Shown: positions 9,130 to 19,252 of the stretch, one piece after another
Layout of the letters: each line of letters opens with the position of its first letter
Numbering within the stretch: position 1 is the stretch's first letter
Assembly: GCA_963762165.1 (NCBI GenBank)
Contig: CAVXJN010000003.1
Location: forward strand, 1,488,001-1,552,000
Origin: CAVXJN01 sp963762165
Lineage (GTDB): Bacteria; Pseudomonadota; Gammaproteobacteria; JASBUN01
Direction: 5' to 3'
Length of the DNA: 64,000 bases
Made by a program: the position numbers and the translations under genes
The notes under the pieces: generated by a model
What the model saw: only the letters and a program-made list of their open reading frames with translations
Told to the model about the DNA's origin: nothing
Databases searched by the model: none

Positions 9130-9486
9130 ATGAGCAATATCATTCAGGAACTGGAACAGGAACAAATGACCCGCGAAGTACCGGCGTTCGGTGCCGGTGA
9201 CACGGTGGTCGTCAATGTCAAAGTGACCGAGGGCAACCGTGAGCGCCTGCAGGCGTTCGAAGGCGTGGTCATCGCCAAGCGCAACCGTGGCCTCAACTCT
9301 TCGTTCACCGTGCGCAAGATCTCCCACGGCGAAGGCGTGGAACGCGTGTTCCAGACCCACAGCCCGCAGATCGATTCCATCGTGGTCAAGCGCCGCGGCG
9401 ACGTGCGTCGTGCCAAGCTTTACTATTTGCGCGACCGTCAAGGCAAAGCGGCGCGCATCAAGGAAAAGCTCACCGCCAAGAACTGA
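9130..9486 (+). CDS. rplS: 50S ribosomal protein L19
   Basis: The 118-residue protein starts MSNIIQELEQEQM and has the L19 core RIQAFEGVVIA-like segment (RLQAFEGVVIAKRNRGL) and ERVFQTHSP. The start at 9130 is preferred over an in-frame ATG at 9100 because L19 aligns from here. It is the last gene of the operon, followed by a terminator at 9530. Confidence 0.97.
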   Translation: MSNIIQELEQEQMTREVPAFGAGDTVVVNVKVTEGNRERLQAFEGVVIAKRNRGLNSSFTVRKISHGEGVERVFQTHSPQIDSIVVKRRGDVRRAKLYYLRDRQGKAARIKEKLTAKN

Positions 9487-9529
9487 GCCGCACGCCAGCG
9501 GCTACAACTGCAGCCGCCGATGTGCTAAC

Positions 9530-9569
9530 AATGCGGGTGTCCCGTCCGGGACGCCCGCATTTTGTTTTT
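9530..9569 (+). terminator. Rho-independent terminator of the rplS operon
   Basis: AATGCGGGTGTCCCG and CGGGACGCCCGCATT pair through about 15 bp (one G-T style imperfection at most) around a TC centre and are followed by TTTTGTTTTT. It closes the ffh/rpsP operon. The following gene (9585) starts just after it, so that gene needs its own promoter or read-through. Confidence 0.9.
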
Positions 9570-9584
9570 GTGGACCGCACCGTC

Positions 9585-11366
9585 ATGCATATTGCGCTGG
9601 CGCGAAATTGCTGGTTTCTATTGCTGCTCGTCCGCTTAGCGTCGCCGGTGGCTGCGGCGGAAAAGGACGTTGACCAGCTGGCGCGCATACAAATCCTCGC
9701 CGACGCAGGCGCCACAGAGCTGGCGCTGAAGCTGCTTGACGAGGATCAAGCCAAAGTCGTCGACCCCGGAAAATGGGCGCGCTGGGAACGGGCGCGAATG
9801 GAAATGCTGGCTGCGGCCGGGCGCTGGCAGGCGTTGTTGTCCCGCGCCGACGCGTTGCCGGTGCAACTGCCGGCAACGTTTCTGCAATGGGCGCGGACCC
9901 AAGAGGCGCGCGCGGCATTGCAACTGAATGACGGCGATCGCGCGGTGCGCCTGTTGCGGCGGTTGATCTGGCGCTATGGGCGCGACGCCGATGAGCTGGC
10001 CGAGTGGCGCCGACTGCTGGTGCGGGCTTATCTCAGCGCTGCACTGCCCCAGGACGCGACCAAGACGGTACGGCTCTACGAACAGGATTACGAGCCCACG
10101 GATCTGGAATGGCGGCGCCTGCGCGCCCGGGTTTTGCTCGCCAACGATCGTCCCCAACAGGCCCGCGCGCTGCTTGGCAACGACGCCGGCGGTGAAGCCC
10201 GGGCGTTATATCTGCTGGCGGCACTGCGCAGTGGGGCCATGACGCCGGCCGAAACCGCGCGCCAAGCCCAGGGGGCTGCGCAAGCCAAAAACGTGCCCGC
10301 CGCCATGCAGGCTGAATTATGGGCGGTGGCGGCCGCGGCCTGGAAAGCCAAAGGCGCCCACGAGCAGCACCTGGCGGCATTGGCCAACGCGGTCGCGGCG
10401 GGAGGCAGCAGCGGATTGGTGGTCGCCGACGGCCCCAGGTTGTGGCGTGCCTTTCGCGAGTACGGTCATGTGTTGGGCAACCAGCGTCAATTGCTTACCG
10501 GCGACGACCACGATTGGCTGCAGGCGGCGGAAAAGGTGGCTGCAGAGCATCCGCTGCAGGCCTGTGCGCTGTATTCCGTGCTCACCGAAACCGGCAGTGC
10601 GGCCGGCCGACGTGCTGCTCACGCCAAGCTTGCGGCGCTGCTGGAAGCCCAACCCCATGGCGTCGCCTTGCTGCGCGCCATGTACCTGCAGAAAAACGGG
10701 GTGGCGCGAATCGCGGACCTGCCGGCCCCGGTATGTCATCGTCTGGCCGACGTGGCTTTGGCCGACTCCGATTTCGCGCTCGCCTCGCGGCTCATGGGAA
10801 ATCTGAGCGAACCGCCGCGGGGCGTGGATCAATGGTTCTGGCAACTGCGGCGGGCGCGCATTCTGATCATGGGCGGAGACTACGAAGCGGGCGCCGATGC
10901 CCTGGAGCAGCTGCTTGCTGCCAAGGAGCCTTTATCCCGCGAGCGCTTGGACCGGCTGATGCAAGTACTGTTCGATCTGCAGCGGGTGGGCGCCCACAAG
11001 CGTGCATTAGCGTTGTTCGCCCAATTGCCGCTGGCGGGGCAAGACGTCAAACTGCGGCGCGAAGTGCTGTATTGGCGTGCCGATTCACACAAGGCACTCG
11101 GCCAGTATGCGCGCGCCGCGCAGTTGTATCTGGAATCGGCGTGGCTGCCAGGCGTGAAGACTGCCGATCAATGGTCGCAGACGGCGCAATATCAGGCCGC
11201 GGACGCGTTGCGCCAAGCCGGCATGACCGACGATGCCCGGCGCATCTACCAGCGCTTGTTGGCGATCACCGCCGACCCCGGTCGGCGCGCAGTGCTGCGC
11301 AGCCGTTTGCAGCAGTTGTCGCTGTCGGAAGGGAAATTGCAACCCGATGCCGAATCGTCCCATTGA
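9585..11366 (+). CDS. Secreted helical-repeat (TPR-like) protein of unknown function
   Basis: I do not recognise this gene. The ATG at 9585 gives 593 residues with a Sec-type signal peptide (hydrophobic WFLLLLVRLAS, cleavage near AAA at about residue 24). The rest is Ala/Leu/Arg-rich and almost entirely helical, with recurring pairs such as ARIQILADAGATELALKLL and RAGALALFAQLPLAG-like stretches that suggest a TPR or HEAT-like solenoid in the periplasm. No catalytic motif is visible. It overlaps the start of the Ogt-like gene by 20 bp, so the two may be translationally linked. Confidence 0.6.
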   Translation: MHIALARNCWFLLLLVRLASPVAAAEKDVDQLARIQILADAGATELALKLLDEDQAKVVDPGKWARWERARMEMLAAAGRWQALLSRADALPVQLPATFLQWARTQEARAALQLNDGDRAVRLLRRLIWRYGRDADELAEWRRLLVRAYLSAALPQDATKTVRLYEQDYEPTDLEWRRLRARVLLANDRPQQARALLGNDAGGEARALYLLAALRSGAMTPAETARQAQGAAQAKNVPAAMQAELWAVAAAAWKAKGAHEQHLAALANAVAAGGSSGLVVADGPRLWRAFREYGHVLGNQRQLLTGDDHDWLQAAEKVAAEHPLQACALYSVLTETGSAAGRRAAHAKLAALLEAQPHGVALLRAMYLQKNGVARIADLPAPVCHRLADVALADSDFALASRLMGNLSEPPRGVDQWFWQLRRARILIMGGDYEAGADALEQLLAAKEPLSRERLDRLMQVLFDLQRVGAHKRALALFAQLPLAGQDVKLRREVLYWRADSHKALGQYARAAQLYLESAWLPGVKTADQWSQTAQYQAADALRQAGMTDDARRIYQRLLAITADPGRRAVLRSRLQQLSLSEGKLQPDAESSH

Positions 11367-11850
11367 GACCACCGCGATCGCAGTGATTCCGGCGCCGTTC
11401 GGCCGGGTAGGCATCTGGGTTGGCGACGGCTGCCTGGAGCGCCTAGAACTGCTGTCCGGCGATGGCCCGCTGCGGGCGCCGGTATCTGGGCTGTCGGTAC
11501 AGGTGGCGCAGCAGCTGGCGCACTATTTCCGCAGTCCACGCTTTCGATTCTCCGTGCCGTTGCAACCACTCGGTACCCCGTTTCAGCAGCGGGTGTGGGC
11601 GTCGCTGGGCGACATCCCGGTCGGTGAAGTGCGTACGTACGGCGAATTGGCCACCGCCCTCGGCACCGGCGCCCGGGCCGTGGGTGGGGCCTGCCGCGCC
11701 AATCCGGTCCCCATCATCGTGCCCTGCCACCGGGTCGTGGCGGCGGTGGGAATCGGCGGCTTCGCCGGACACACGATGGGCGCGCAACTGGCGTGGAAGC
11801 ATTGGTTATTGGCCCACGAAGGACGAGGCTTCCCCGCCACCGGCCCTTGA
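11347..11850 (+). CDS. ogt: Methylated-DNA-[protein]-cysteine S-methyltransferase (Ogt/Ada-C type)
   Basis: The 167-residue protein carries the suicide-cysteine active site PCHRV (Cys127) and the helix-turn-helix segment RAVGGACRANP that flips the damaged base. It removes O6-alkyl groups from guanine. The start at 11347 lies inside the last codons of the previous gene. The length fits the single-domain Ogt form rather than the Ada fusion. Confidence 0.9.
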   Translation: MPNRPIETTAIAVIPAPFGRVGIWVGDGCLERLELLSGDGPLRAPVSGLSVQVAQQLAHYFRSPRFRFSVPLQPLGTPFQQRVWASLGDIPVGEVRTYGELATALGTGARAVGGACRANPVPIIVPCHRVVAAVGIGGFAGHTMGAQLAWKHWLLAHEGRGFPATGP

Positions 11851-11923
11851 AAGTCGGCTACGGCGCCCCCATAAGCACAGCTTTGAACGTGGTGGACCGG
11901 TTACTCAAGGAGAAGCGCGGATC

Positions 11924-13820
11924 ATGACTGTCGACACCCATAAAGAAACCCTCGAATTTCAGACCGAAGTGCAGCAGCTGCTGCACCTGATGATTCATTC
12001 GCTGTATTCGAACAAGGAGATCTTTCTGCGTGAACTGATCTCCAATGCCTCGGATGCCTGCGACAAGCTGCGCTTCGAAGCGCTGACCGACGACGCCCTG
12101 TACGAAGGCGACAGCGATCTGAAGATCCGCGTGTCGTTCGACAAGGAAGCACGCACCGTGACGGTCGCCGACAACGGTATCGGCATGAGCCGCCAGGAAG
12201 TGATGGACAACCTCGGCACCATCGCCAAGTCCGGCACCCAGCAGTTCTTCCAGTCGCTCACCGGCGATCAGGCCAAGGACACCAAGCTCATCGGCCAGTT
12301 CGGCGTCGGTTTCTATTCCGCTTTCATCGTCGCCGACAAGGTCACGGTGACCACGCGCCGCGCCGGGCTGGGCGCCGAACACGGCGTGCGGTGGGAGTCC
12401 GACGGCAAGGGCGCGTATACCCTGGAGAACGTCGAACAGGACCGAGCACGGCACCGAAGTGACGCTGCACCTGCAAGCAGGACGAGGACGAATTTCTCGA
12501 ACCCTACCGGCTGCGCGCACATCATCAAGAGTACTCCGACCACATCAATCTGCCGATCCGATGCATGGCGCAGGCGAGGATGACGATGACGCGAGGACGA
12601 AACCGTCAACCAGGCATCGGCGCTGTGGGCGCGGCCCAAGTCCGAAATCAGCGACGAGGAATACAAGGAGTTCTACAAGCACGTCGCCCACGACTTCGAG
12701 GACCCGCTGGCCTGGACCCATAACCACGTCGAGGGCACCCAGAGCTACACCGGTCTGCTGTATATCCCCAAGCGGGCGCCGTTCGATCTGTGGGACCGCG
12801 ACAAGCGGCATGGCATCAAGCTGTACGTGCGCCGCGTATTCATCATGGACGACGCCGAGCAATTGATGCCGCAATTATCTGCGTTTCGTGCGCGGTCTGG
12901 TGGATTCCGACGACCTGCCGCTCAATGTGTCCCGCGAAATTCTGCAGCACAACCGTCAGATCGACACCATCCGCGGCGCATCCGTGAAGAAGAGTGCTGG
13001 CGCTGCTGGAAGAATTGGCGGAAAAGGATGCCGGAGAAGTACGCGCGAATTCTGGGACCAATTCGGCCAAGTGCTGAAGGAAGGCCCGGCGGAAGACTTC
13101 GGCAACCGCGAGCGGATCGCCAAGTTGCTGCGTTTTGCCTCGACCCACAGCGACACCGCGGCGCAGGAGGTTTCGCTGCAGGACTACATCGGGCGCATGC
13201 AGGAAGGACAGGAGAAGATCTACTACGTCACCGCCGACACCTTCGCCGCGGCCAAGAGCAGCCCGCATCTGGAGATATTCCGCAAGAAGGGCATCGAAGT
13301 GCTGTTGCTGCACGATCGCATCGACGAGTGGATGATTTCCCATCTGAGCGAATTCGATGGCAAGAAGCTGCAATCGGTCGCCAAGGGCAGCCTCGATCTC
13401 GGTGCCCTGGAAGATAAGGAGGAAAAAGAGCAGCTCGAGCGCGAGGCCGACGCCCACAAGGATTTCATCGATCGTATGCGCAAAGCCTTGGGCGACAGGA
13501 TCAAGGACGTACGCGTCAGCCACCGACTGACCGATTCGCCTTCGTGCCTGGTGGTCGAGGAAGACGACATGGCGCTCAGTCTGCAGAAGGTACTGAAACA
13601 GGCGGGACACGACGTTCCGGCAGTCCAGCCAATCCTGGAAATCAACCCGCAGCATCCGCTGGTGGTGCGTTTGGAGCAGGCCGGAGACGAAGAACGATTC
13701 GCCGACTGGAGCAGCCTGTTATTGGAACAGGCGACGCTGGCTGAAGGCGGGCAGTTGGAAGATCCGGCGGCGTTCGTGGCGCGATTGAACCAGCTGCTGC
13801 TGACGCTGGCCAAGGAATGA
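11924..13820 (+). CDS. htpG: Molecular chaperone HtpG (Hsp90), frameshifted
   Basis: Starts with ATG at 11924 after AAGGAG. The N-terminal ATPase domain is intact (SNASDACDKLRFEAL, DNGIGMS, GQFGVGFYSAFIVAD). From about 12440 the conserved sequence moves between frames at about 12440, 12475, 12530-12600, 12870, 12990 and 13040, yet the middle domain (SEISDEEYKEFYKHVAHDF, LPLNVSREILQHN) and C-terminal dimerisation domain are all recognisable up to the stop at 13820. The summed length (about 632 codons) is normal. The indels most likely are sequencing errors, not decay. Confidence 0.92.
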
Positions 13821-13866
13821 AGTGCGATCTGTTAGACTGCGCTCATCGAAGCCAAAAGTAGCGTTC

Positions 13867-14373
13867 ATGTCACGACCAGAGCCAAAGCGGCGACTTCGCG
13901 ATGCTGTCGGTCGGTTCGCCAGTGTGCTGGGCCCGGACGCCTTGCTGCGGGGCGAACTCGCCGGCAGTGGCGATTACATCGTACTCGGCCGGGTGGAAGG
14001 CGACTCGGCGCTGGAGGGAACCGTGGTGCTGGAGCGCAGCGGCGTCTGGCGGGGCCGCTTGCAGGCCCGTTCCCTGGTGATATCGGGAACCTTGGAAGGT
14101 GAGGCGGTGGCTGCGGAGCGGGTCGAACTCACCGCCAGTGCGCGGGTGCGCGGCGATATCCTCGCGCCGTCCATCGCCATCGCCGAAGGGGCTGTATTCG
14201 AGGGCAAGATCCAAAGCGGCACCGAGTTCCGAGGTGACACGTTTCCAGGACCGCCGTCAGGAGCGTTGAATCGTGAGCGACAACGAAGAATCGTTGCGCA
14301 TCGACAAATGGCTTTGGGCGGCACGATTCTTCAAGACCCGCTCTCTGGCGGCCGAAGCGGTGGCTGGCGGTAA
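13867..14373 (+). CDS. Bactofilin-like polymer-forming protein
   Basis: The product has the repetitive beta-helix pattern of bactofilins (DUF583), e.g. GDYIVLGRVEGDSALEG, RLQARSLVISGTLEGEAVA and ARVRGDILAPSIAIAEGAV. Bactofilins form cytoskeletal filaments that position cell-wall or polar proteins. The frame runs 101 bp into hslR; after GTEFRG the sequence loses the pattern, and a TGA just before the hslR start (14267-14272) lies in another frame. A one-base indel near 14240-14260 with a true end at about 14270 is likely. Confidence 0.75.
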   Translation: MSRPEPKRRLRDAVGRFASVLGPDALLRGELAGSGDYIVLGRVEGDSALEGTVVLERSGVWRGRLQARSLVISGTLEGEAVAAERVELTASARVRGDILAPSIAIAEGAVFEGKIQSGTEFRGDTFPGPPSGALNRERQRRIVAHRQMALGGTILQDPLSGGRSGGWR

Positions 14374-14671
14374 AGTGCACGTCGACGGCCAGCGGGCTAA
14401 ACCGGCACGGCCCCTGCGACTCGGCAATGAAGTCAGAATCCGTAAAGGTCCGCTCGAATTCACTGTAATGGTGCGCGCGCTGAGTGGGAAGCGCGGCTCC
14501 GCCACTGTCGCGCAAACACTGTACGAGGAAACCGAGGACAGTGTCGCTGCCCGTGCCGCGTTGGCCGAGCAGCGCCGGCTCGCGGAACTGGCCACCCCGA
14601 GCGTCGGCACCAAACCCGACAAGCGAGCGCGCCGGCAGATCGTGCGTTTTACGCGCAAGCAGGGCGGTTGA
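14273..14671 (+). CDS. hslR: Heat shock protein Hsp15 (S4-domain RNA-binding protein)
   Basis: The 132-residue protein has an N-terminal S4 domain (LRIDKWLWAARFFKTRSLA) and a basic C-terminal tail ending in RRQIVRFTRKQGG. Hsp15 recycles 50S subunits carrying nascent chains. A GTG at 14273 is the start that aligns with the family (MSDNEESLRIDKW). Confidence 0.9.
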   Translation: MSDNEESLRIDKWLWAARFFKTRSLAAEAVAGGKVHVDGQRAKPARPLRLGNEVRIRKGPLEFTVMVRALSGKRGSATVAQTLYEETEDSVAARAALAEQRRLAELATPSVGTKPDKRARRQIVRFTRKQGG

Positions 14672-14718
14672 GCTGTACCATACTGGATTCATCCGGCTGC
14701 AATCGCTTTGGCACCCTC

Positions 14719-15129
14719 ATGTCTCGACCCACCACGCCGCTGTTAACGGTCGATGTGATCATCGAAATGGTCGACCGTCCCGACGAACCCATCGTGCTCA
14801 TCGAGCGGCGCAACGAGCCCCACGGCTGGGCGTTGCCCGGCGGCTTCGTGGACGTCGGTGAAACGGTCGAGCAGGCCGCAGTCCGGGAAATGGCCGAGGA
14901 AACCGGATTGAAGGTCAAGCTGGTACGCTTGCTGGGCGTGTATTCGGACCCCACCCGCGATCCGCGCGGGCATACGGTCAGCGTGGTGTTCGTCGGCGAG
15001 GCCCGGGGTACGCCCAAAGCAGCGGACGACGCGCGCAACGTGGCCTGTTTCGCCGCCGACGCCGTTCCGGCCCTCGCTTTCGACCACGCGCACAATATTG
15101 CGGGACTATCTACGCAGTTGCGACGATAG
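14719..15129 (+). CDS. NUDIX hydrolase
   Basis: The 136-residue protein has a complete Nudix box: G-FVDVGE-TVEQAA-VREMAEETGL, with the Glu pair that binds Mg2+. It hydrolyses a nucleoside diphosphate linked to another group; the early WALPGGF and the size resemble ADP-ribose pyrophosphatase or 8-oxo-dGTPase-like members, but the substrate cannot be fixed. The ATG at 14719 is chosen over an upstream in-frame start that reads through non-conserved residues. Confidence 0.88.
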   Translation: MSRPTTPLLTVDVIIEMVDRPDEPIVLIERRNEPHGWALPGGFVDVGETVEQAAVREMAEETGLKVKLVRLLGVYSDPTRDPRGHTVSVVFVGEARGTPKAADDARNVACFAADAVPALAFDHAHNIAGLSTQLRR

Positions 15130-15260
15130 CAGCAACCGCGCCTTCAATCCCCGCTGAACCATCCGCGCGCGTTACGGAAGGCGCGCCGCAGATTTGATAT
15201 CCTAGTAAACTGCTTCGTTTTTAACCCATTTATTCTTTAGGTGTATTGACTGGAGTTTCC

Positions 15261-16312
15261 ATGCGCCCAGCACAGTTGTCGTTAATCTTGGAGCGCGAGT
15301 TCGAAAGCACACGCGATGGCCACCACACGCCCGTCATGATGTGGGGGCCGCCCGGGGTGGGCAAGTCCCAGATCGTGATGCAGGTCGCCGCCAAGCACAA
15401 CGTGGCGGTGATCGACATCCGCTTGTCGCAAATGGAGCCGTCGGATCTGCGCGGCATTCCGTTCCGCGTCGGCGAGCACGTGGAGTGGGCCGTGCCCGCA
15501 ATGCTGCCGGATGCACAGCGCCATGGCGCTGCAGGGCATCCTGTTCCTGGACGAAATCACGTCTGCGCCGCCGAGCGTTTCGGCTGCCGCGTACCAGCTG
15601 ATTCTGGACCGCAAACTCGGGCGCCTATGAAGTGCCGCTGGGCTGGGCGATTTTTGCCGCGGGCAATCGCCAGGGCGATCGTGGCGTGACCTACAGCATG
15701 CCGGCGCCGTTGGCCAACCGTTTTTCCCATTTCGAAATGAGCGTCAATCTGGACGACTGGGTCGCCTGGGCGTACCAGCACGGCATCGACGAACGGGTGA
15801 TCGGCTTTCTGCGCTTTCGCCCCGAATTGCTGTTCGATTTCGATCCGGCCCACAATCCGGTGGCGTTCCCGTCGCCGCGTTCCTGGGAGTTTGCCCATCG
15901 CGCGCTGCAGAAGTTCGGCCATAACCGCGAAATGTTGATCGGACGCGCTGCAGGCCTGCGTCGGTCCGGCGGCCGGCATCGAGTTGGCGTGCATTCGTCG
16001 AAAATCTGGATAAGCTGCCGGACATCGACGCCATCGTGAACGGCGAAACGGTGAAGGTGCCGAAGGAAGTCGATCTTGCAATACGCGGTGGCCTCGGCGC
16101 TGGTGGGCCGTGCCATCAAAGCCAAGGACACGCCCGACGCGCAGCAGGTCTGGGGCCGGATTCTCGATTTCGCCGGCAGCTTTTCGCAGCGGGAAATGGG
16201 CGTGATGCTGGTCTCGGACATGCACCGTGCCATCGGCCAGGATCTGTTCGCCGTGCCGCAGTTTTCCAATTGGGCGCAAGCCGTCGCCGACGTGATGCTG
16301 TTCAGCAATTGA
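15261..16312 (+). CDS. MoxR-family AAA+ ATPase, frameshifted
   Basis: Walker A GPPGVGKS (about residue 32) and Walker B ILFLDEITSAPP mark an AAA+ ATPase of the MoxR type. Frame changes occur near 15515, 15620, 15950 and 16075, but the translated pieces join into one conserved protein of about 350 residues that ends with VPQFSNWAQAVADVMLF. The next gene is a VWA/metallopeptidase-like partner; MoxR ATPases and VWA proteins usually act together as a chaperone or assembly machine. Confidence 0.85.
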
Positions 16313-16347
16313 TCAACTACGCGATGCGTGTCCGGGAGCCGCGTTGA

Positions 16348-17574
16348 ATGAGTGCACAAGACGTCGAAACCAAACTGAGCGCCGCGCGCACGCGGCTGAT
16401 ACTCGACAAGCCGTTTCTGGGCGCGCTGGTGCTGCGTCTGCCGATGGTGGCGGGCGATCCGAACTGGTGCCGTACCACCGGCACCGATGCCCGCACGCTT
16501 CTATTACAACCAGGATTACATCGCCGACCTGAGTCTGGCGCAGACGCAGTTCATGCTCGCCCACGAAGCCTTGCATTGCGCCTTGTCCCACTTTGCGCGC
16601 CGCCAGCACCGGGTCAAACACCGCTGGGATCTGGCCTGCGATTTCGCCATCAATCCGATCCTCGATCAAAGAGGGGCTGACACCGCCGCCCGATGCGTTG
16701 TACATGGACATGTTCGACGGTCTCACCGCCGAAGAAATCTATCCGATGCTGGACGACATGGAGAACATGGAGAACCAGCAGACGCTGGACCAGCACCTGT
16801 ATGATGACGCCGACGACAGCGGTCGCGGCGATGGCGGCGGCGGCGGCGGAGCAGGCGCAGCAGTCGGCAGGCGGCGGCAGCCGCAGCGAAACCGATCCGC
16901 GAGCGCGGCGGCGCGGCGCAGCCGCAGCCGTTGACCGAAGCCGAAAAAGAGCAGCTTGGCGGTGCAGTGGCGCCAGCGCATGGCCGGCGCCGCGCAGCAG
17001 GCCATGCAGGCGGGCAAGATGAGCGGCGCGCTGGCGCGGCTGGTGGATCATTTGCTGCAGCCGCAATTGCCGTGGCGCATGCTGCTGGCGCGCTACATGA
17101 CCTCCATCGCCCGCGACGATTACAATTATTCCCGTCCGTCGCGCCGCGAAGGCAGCGCCATTCTGCCGAGCCTGCGCAGTTCCCACGTCAACGTCGTCGT
17201 CGTGCTGGATACCAGCGGCTCGATTTCCCAGGGCGAGATGCAGGAGTTCCTGTCCGAAGTGGACGCGATCAAGGGCCAGGTTTCGGCGCGCATCACACTG
17301 CAGGCATGCGATCAGCAGTTGTGCGAAAACGGCCCGTGGGAGTACGAAGCCTGGGACGAATTCGAATTGCCCGACAATATCACCGGCGGCGGCGGTACCA
17401 ACTTCATGCCGGTATTCGAATGGCTGCAGCGCGAAGGCCGCGCGCCGGATCTGTTGATATATTTCACCGATGCCGAAGGCAGATTTCCGCCGGCAAGAAC
17501 CGAATTTTCCCGTGATCTGGCTGGTGAAGGGCAAGGCCACAGTGCCTTGGGGCCAGCGCATCCAGCTCAACTGA
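16348..17574 (+). CDS. VWA-like protein with N-terminal putative metallopeptidase domain (DUF2201 type), frameshifted
   Basis: The N-terminal part contains an HExxH motif (HEALHCALSHF) in the context expected for the DUF2201 N-terminal domain; the C-terminal part is a von Willebrand A-like domain with the metal-site motif DTSGS and GGGGTNFMPVFEW. A Gly- and acid-rich linker joins them. Frame changes near 16495, 16675, 16860-16960 and 17490 split it; the reading frame finally ends IQLN-stop at 17572-17574. It follows the MoxR gene by 35 bp. Confidence 0.82.
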
Positions 17575-17673
17575 CGCTACGGAGTTTCCCGCTAGATAAA
17601 GTGTGATCCCGGTCCGGACGCAGATGGTCCCGTGGACTATGGTTGAGACAAGTATCAAGCGGGGGTGGAGTCG

Positions 17674-19108
17674 ATGACCGTAGCGGTGAAAGTGGATCGC
17701 TTTCTTACCCGCCAAGCGATTGGTTACGACATCATTTGTCATTCTCAGACCAGCAGCTTGCGGCAAGCTGCGGAAGCCGCACACGTCCCGCCGAGACAAT
17801 TTGCGCGTGCAGTGGTGGTGCAGGCGGGACAGCGCCGCTACATGGTGGTGCTGCCGCTTGATCATTTGCTGGATTTCAAAGCGTTGGAAGTCCTTCTCCA
17901 GGAGACGCCACGGCTCCTGCCCGTCCATGAACTCGGCGCGGCATTCGACGACTGCGAGACCGGGTGTATTCCCCCCTTGGCCCAAGCCTATGGCTTCGAC
18001 GGCATCTATCACGAGTCGCTGTTTTCCCTGGATCGGGTCGTGTTCGAAGGCGGCATGCACAACAGCTTGCTGCGAGTCTCCGGTTCCGGTTTTGGTCGCC
18101 TGACCGAGGGCGCAATGCGTGCCGTGATCGCCCGCCCGGACGAGGCTCTGAGCGAGACGCGCACACCGATCGGCATCGCCCGGCCCGCTGTCACCCCGGC
18201 AATGATGGACGGAATTGACGCCAGCACGGGATTTGCGAGCACGGATTGAAGAGATCTACGAGTTGCCGCTCATGCCGGGGCATGCTCAGGCACTGCTGGC
18301 GTTGCGCAACCGCCCGGAGGCGCACGTCGACGAGCTGGCTGAAGTTGTGGAGCAGGATCCGAGTCTGGCCGCGCAGGTCATGAAGTTCGCATGTGCGCCG
18401 CGCTACGGATACAGCGGCAACGTTGATTCGGTGGCGCAAGCAATTGCCCGCGTTCTTGGCTTCGATATGGTGCTCAATCTCGCCCTCGGGCTGGCGGCGT
18501 TGAAACCATTCCGGATAGCCCCGGACGGACCTCTGGGGCTGAAGTCATTCTGGCGCCACGCTACGTTGTCGGCGGGCCTCGCCCAGCAGATTGCAGAGGT
18601 AATCCCGCCGGCGCAGCGACCGATACCCGGACAGCTGTATTTGTGCGGCTTGTTGCATAATTTCGGTTACCTGTTGTTGGGGCGATTGTTCGAGCCGGAA
18701 TTCTACTTGCTCAATCGTATGGTCGCGGCGAACCCCGAAATTCCGGTCACGGCCCTGGAGCAGCGGGTCTTGTGTCGCGGTCAGGCGCGCGAAGTGATGT
18801 GCGCCGGCCATGCCGAGGTCGGCGCCTGGCTGATGGCGCGTTGGAACTTGCCGGCCCCGGTGGTCACCGCGGTGCGCGAGCACCACGACCCGGACTTCGA
18901 CGGGGAGCACGCGGTCTACGCGAATCTCATTCTACTTTGCGATCGATTGCTCAAGGGCCACGGCTTGGGCGATGGCGACTCTTCGGATCTGCCGGAAGCG
19001 CTGTTGCAGCGTTGGGGGCTGGATGCTGAGCGGATGCAGGACAGTGCGGCTGCGTATCTGGCGGCACAGGCGGATTGGAACAGTGGCCTCGATCAGTGGG
19101 TGGCGTAA
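17674..19108 (+). CDS. Aminoacyl-tRNA deacylase (YbaK-like) fused to HDOD domain, frameshifted
   Basis: Residues about 1-150 form a YbaK/ProX-like aminoacyl-tRNA editing domain (ending GGMHNSLLRVSGSGFGRLTEGA). After a linker the frame shifts near 18215-18250 and continues as an HDOD domain: LPLMPGHAQALLALRNRP, QDPSLAAQVMKFACAPRYG, FWRHATLSAGLAQQIA and CGLLHNFGYLLLG. HDOD modules occur in signalling proteins of motile and sessile switching; the joint architecture is known in gammaproteobacteria but its role is unclear. The start ATG 17674 lies after a GGTGGAG ribosome binding site. Confidence 0.85.
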
Positions 19109-19252
19109 GATATCTGCCTGAAATCAAAATAATTCCTTCTCCCCAGCGGCCATAAGCCGCGCCCATTCCGGTATTCATTCTGCGAATGCGCCTTCCCCGC
19201 CCCGTGTAGGCATAATGATCGCTTTACGGTATAACAACACGAGGACGAACAG

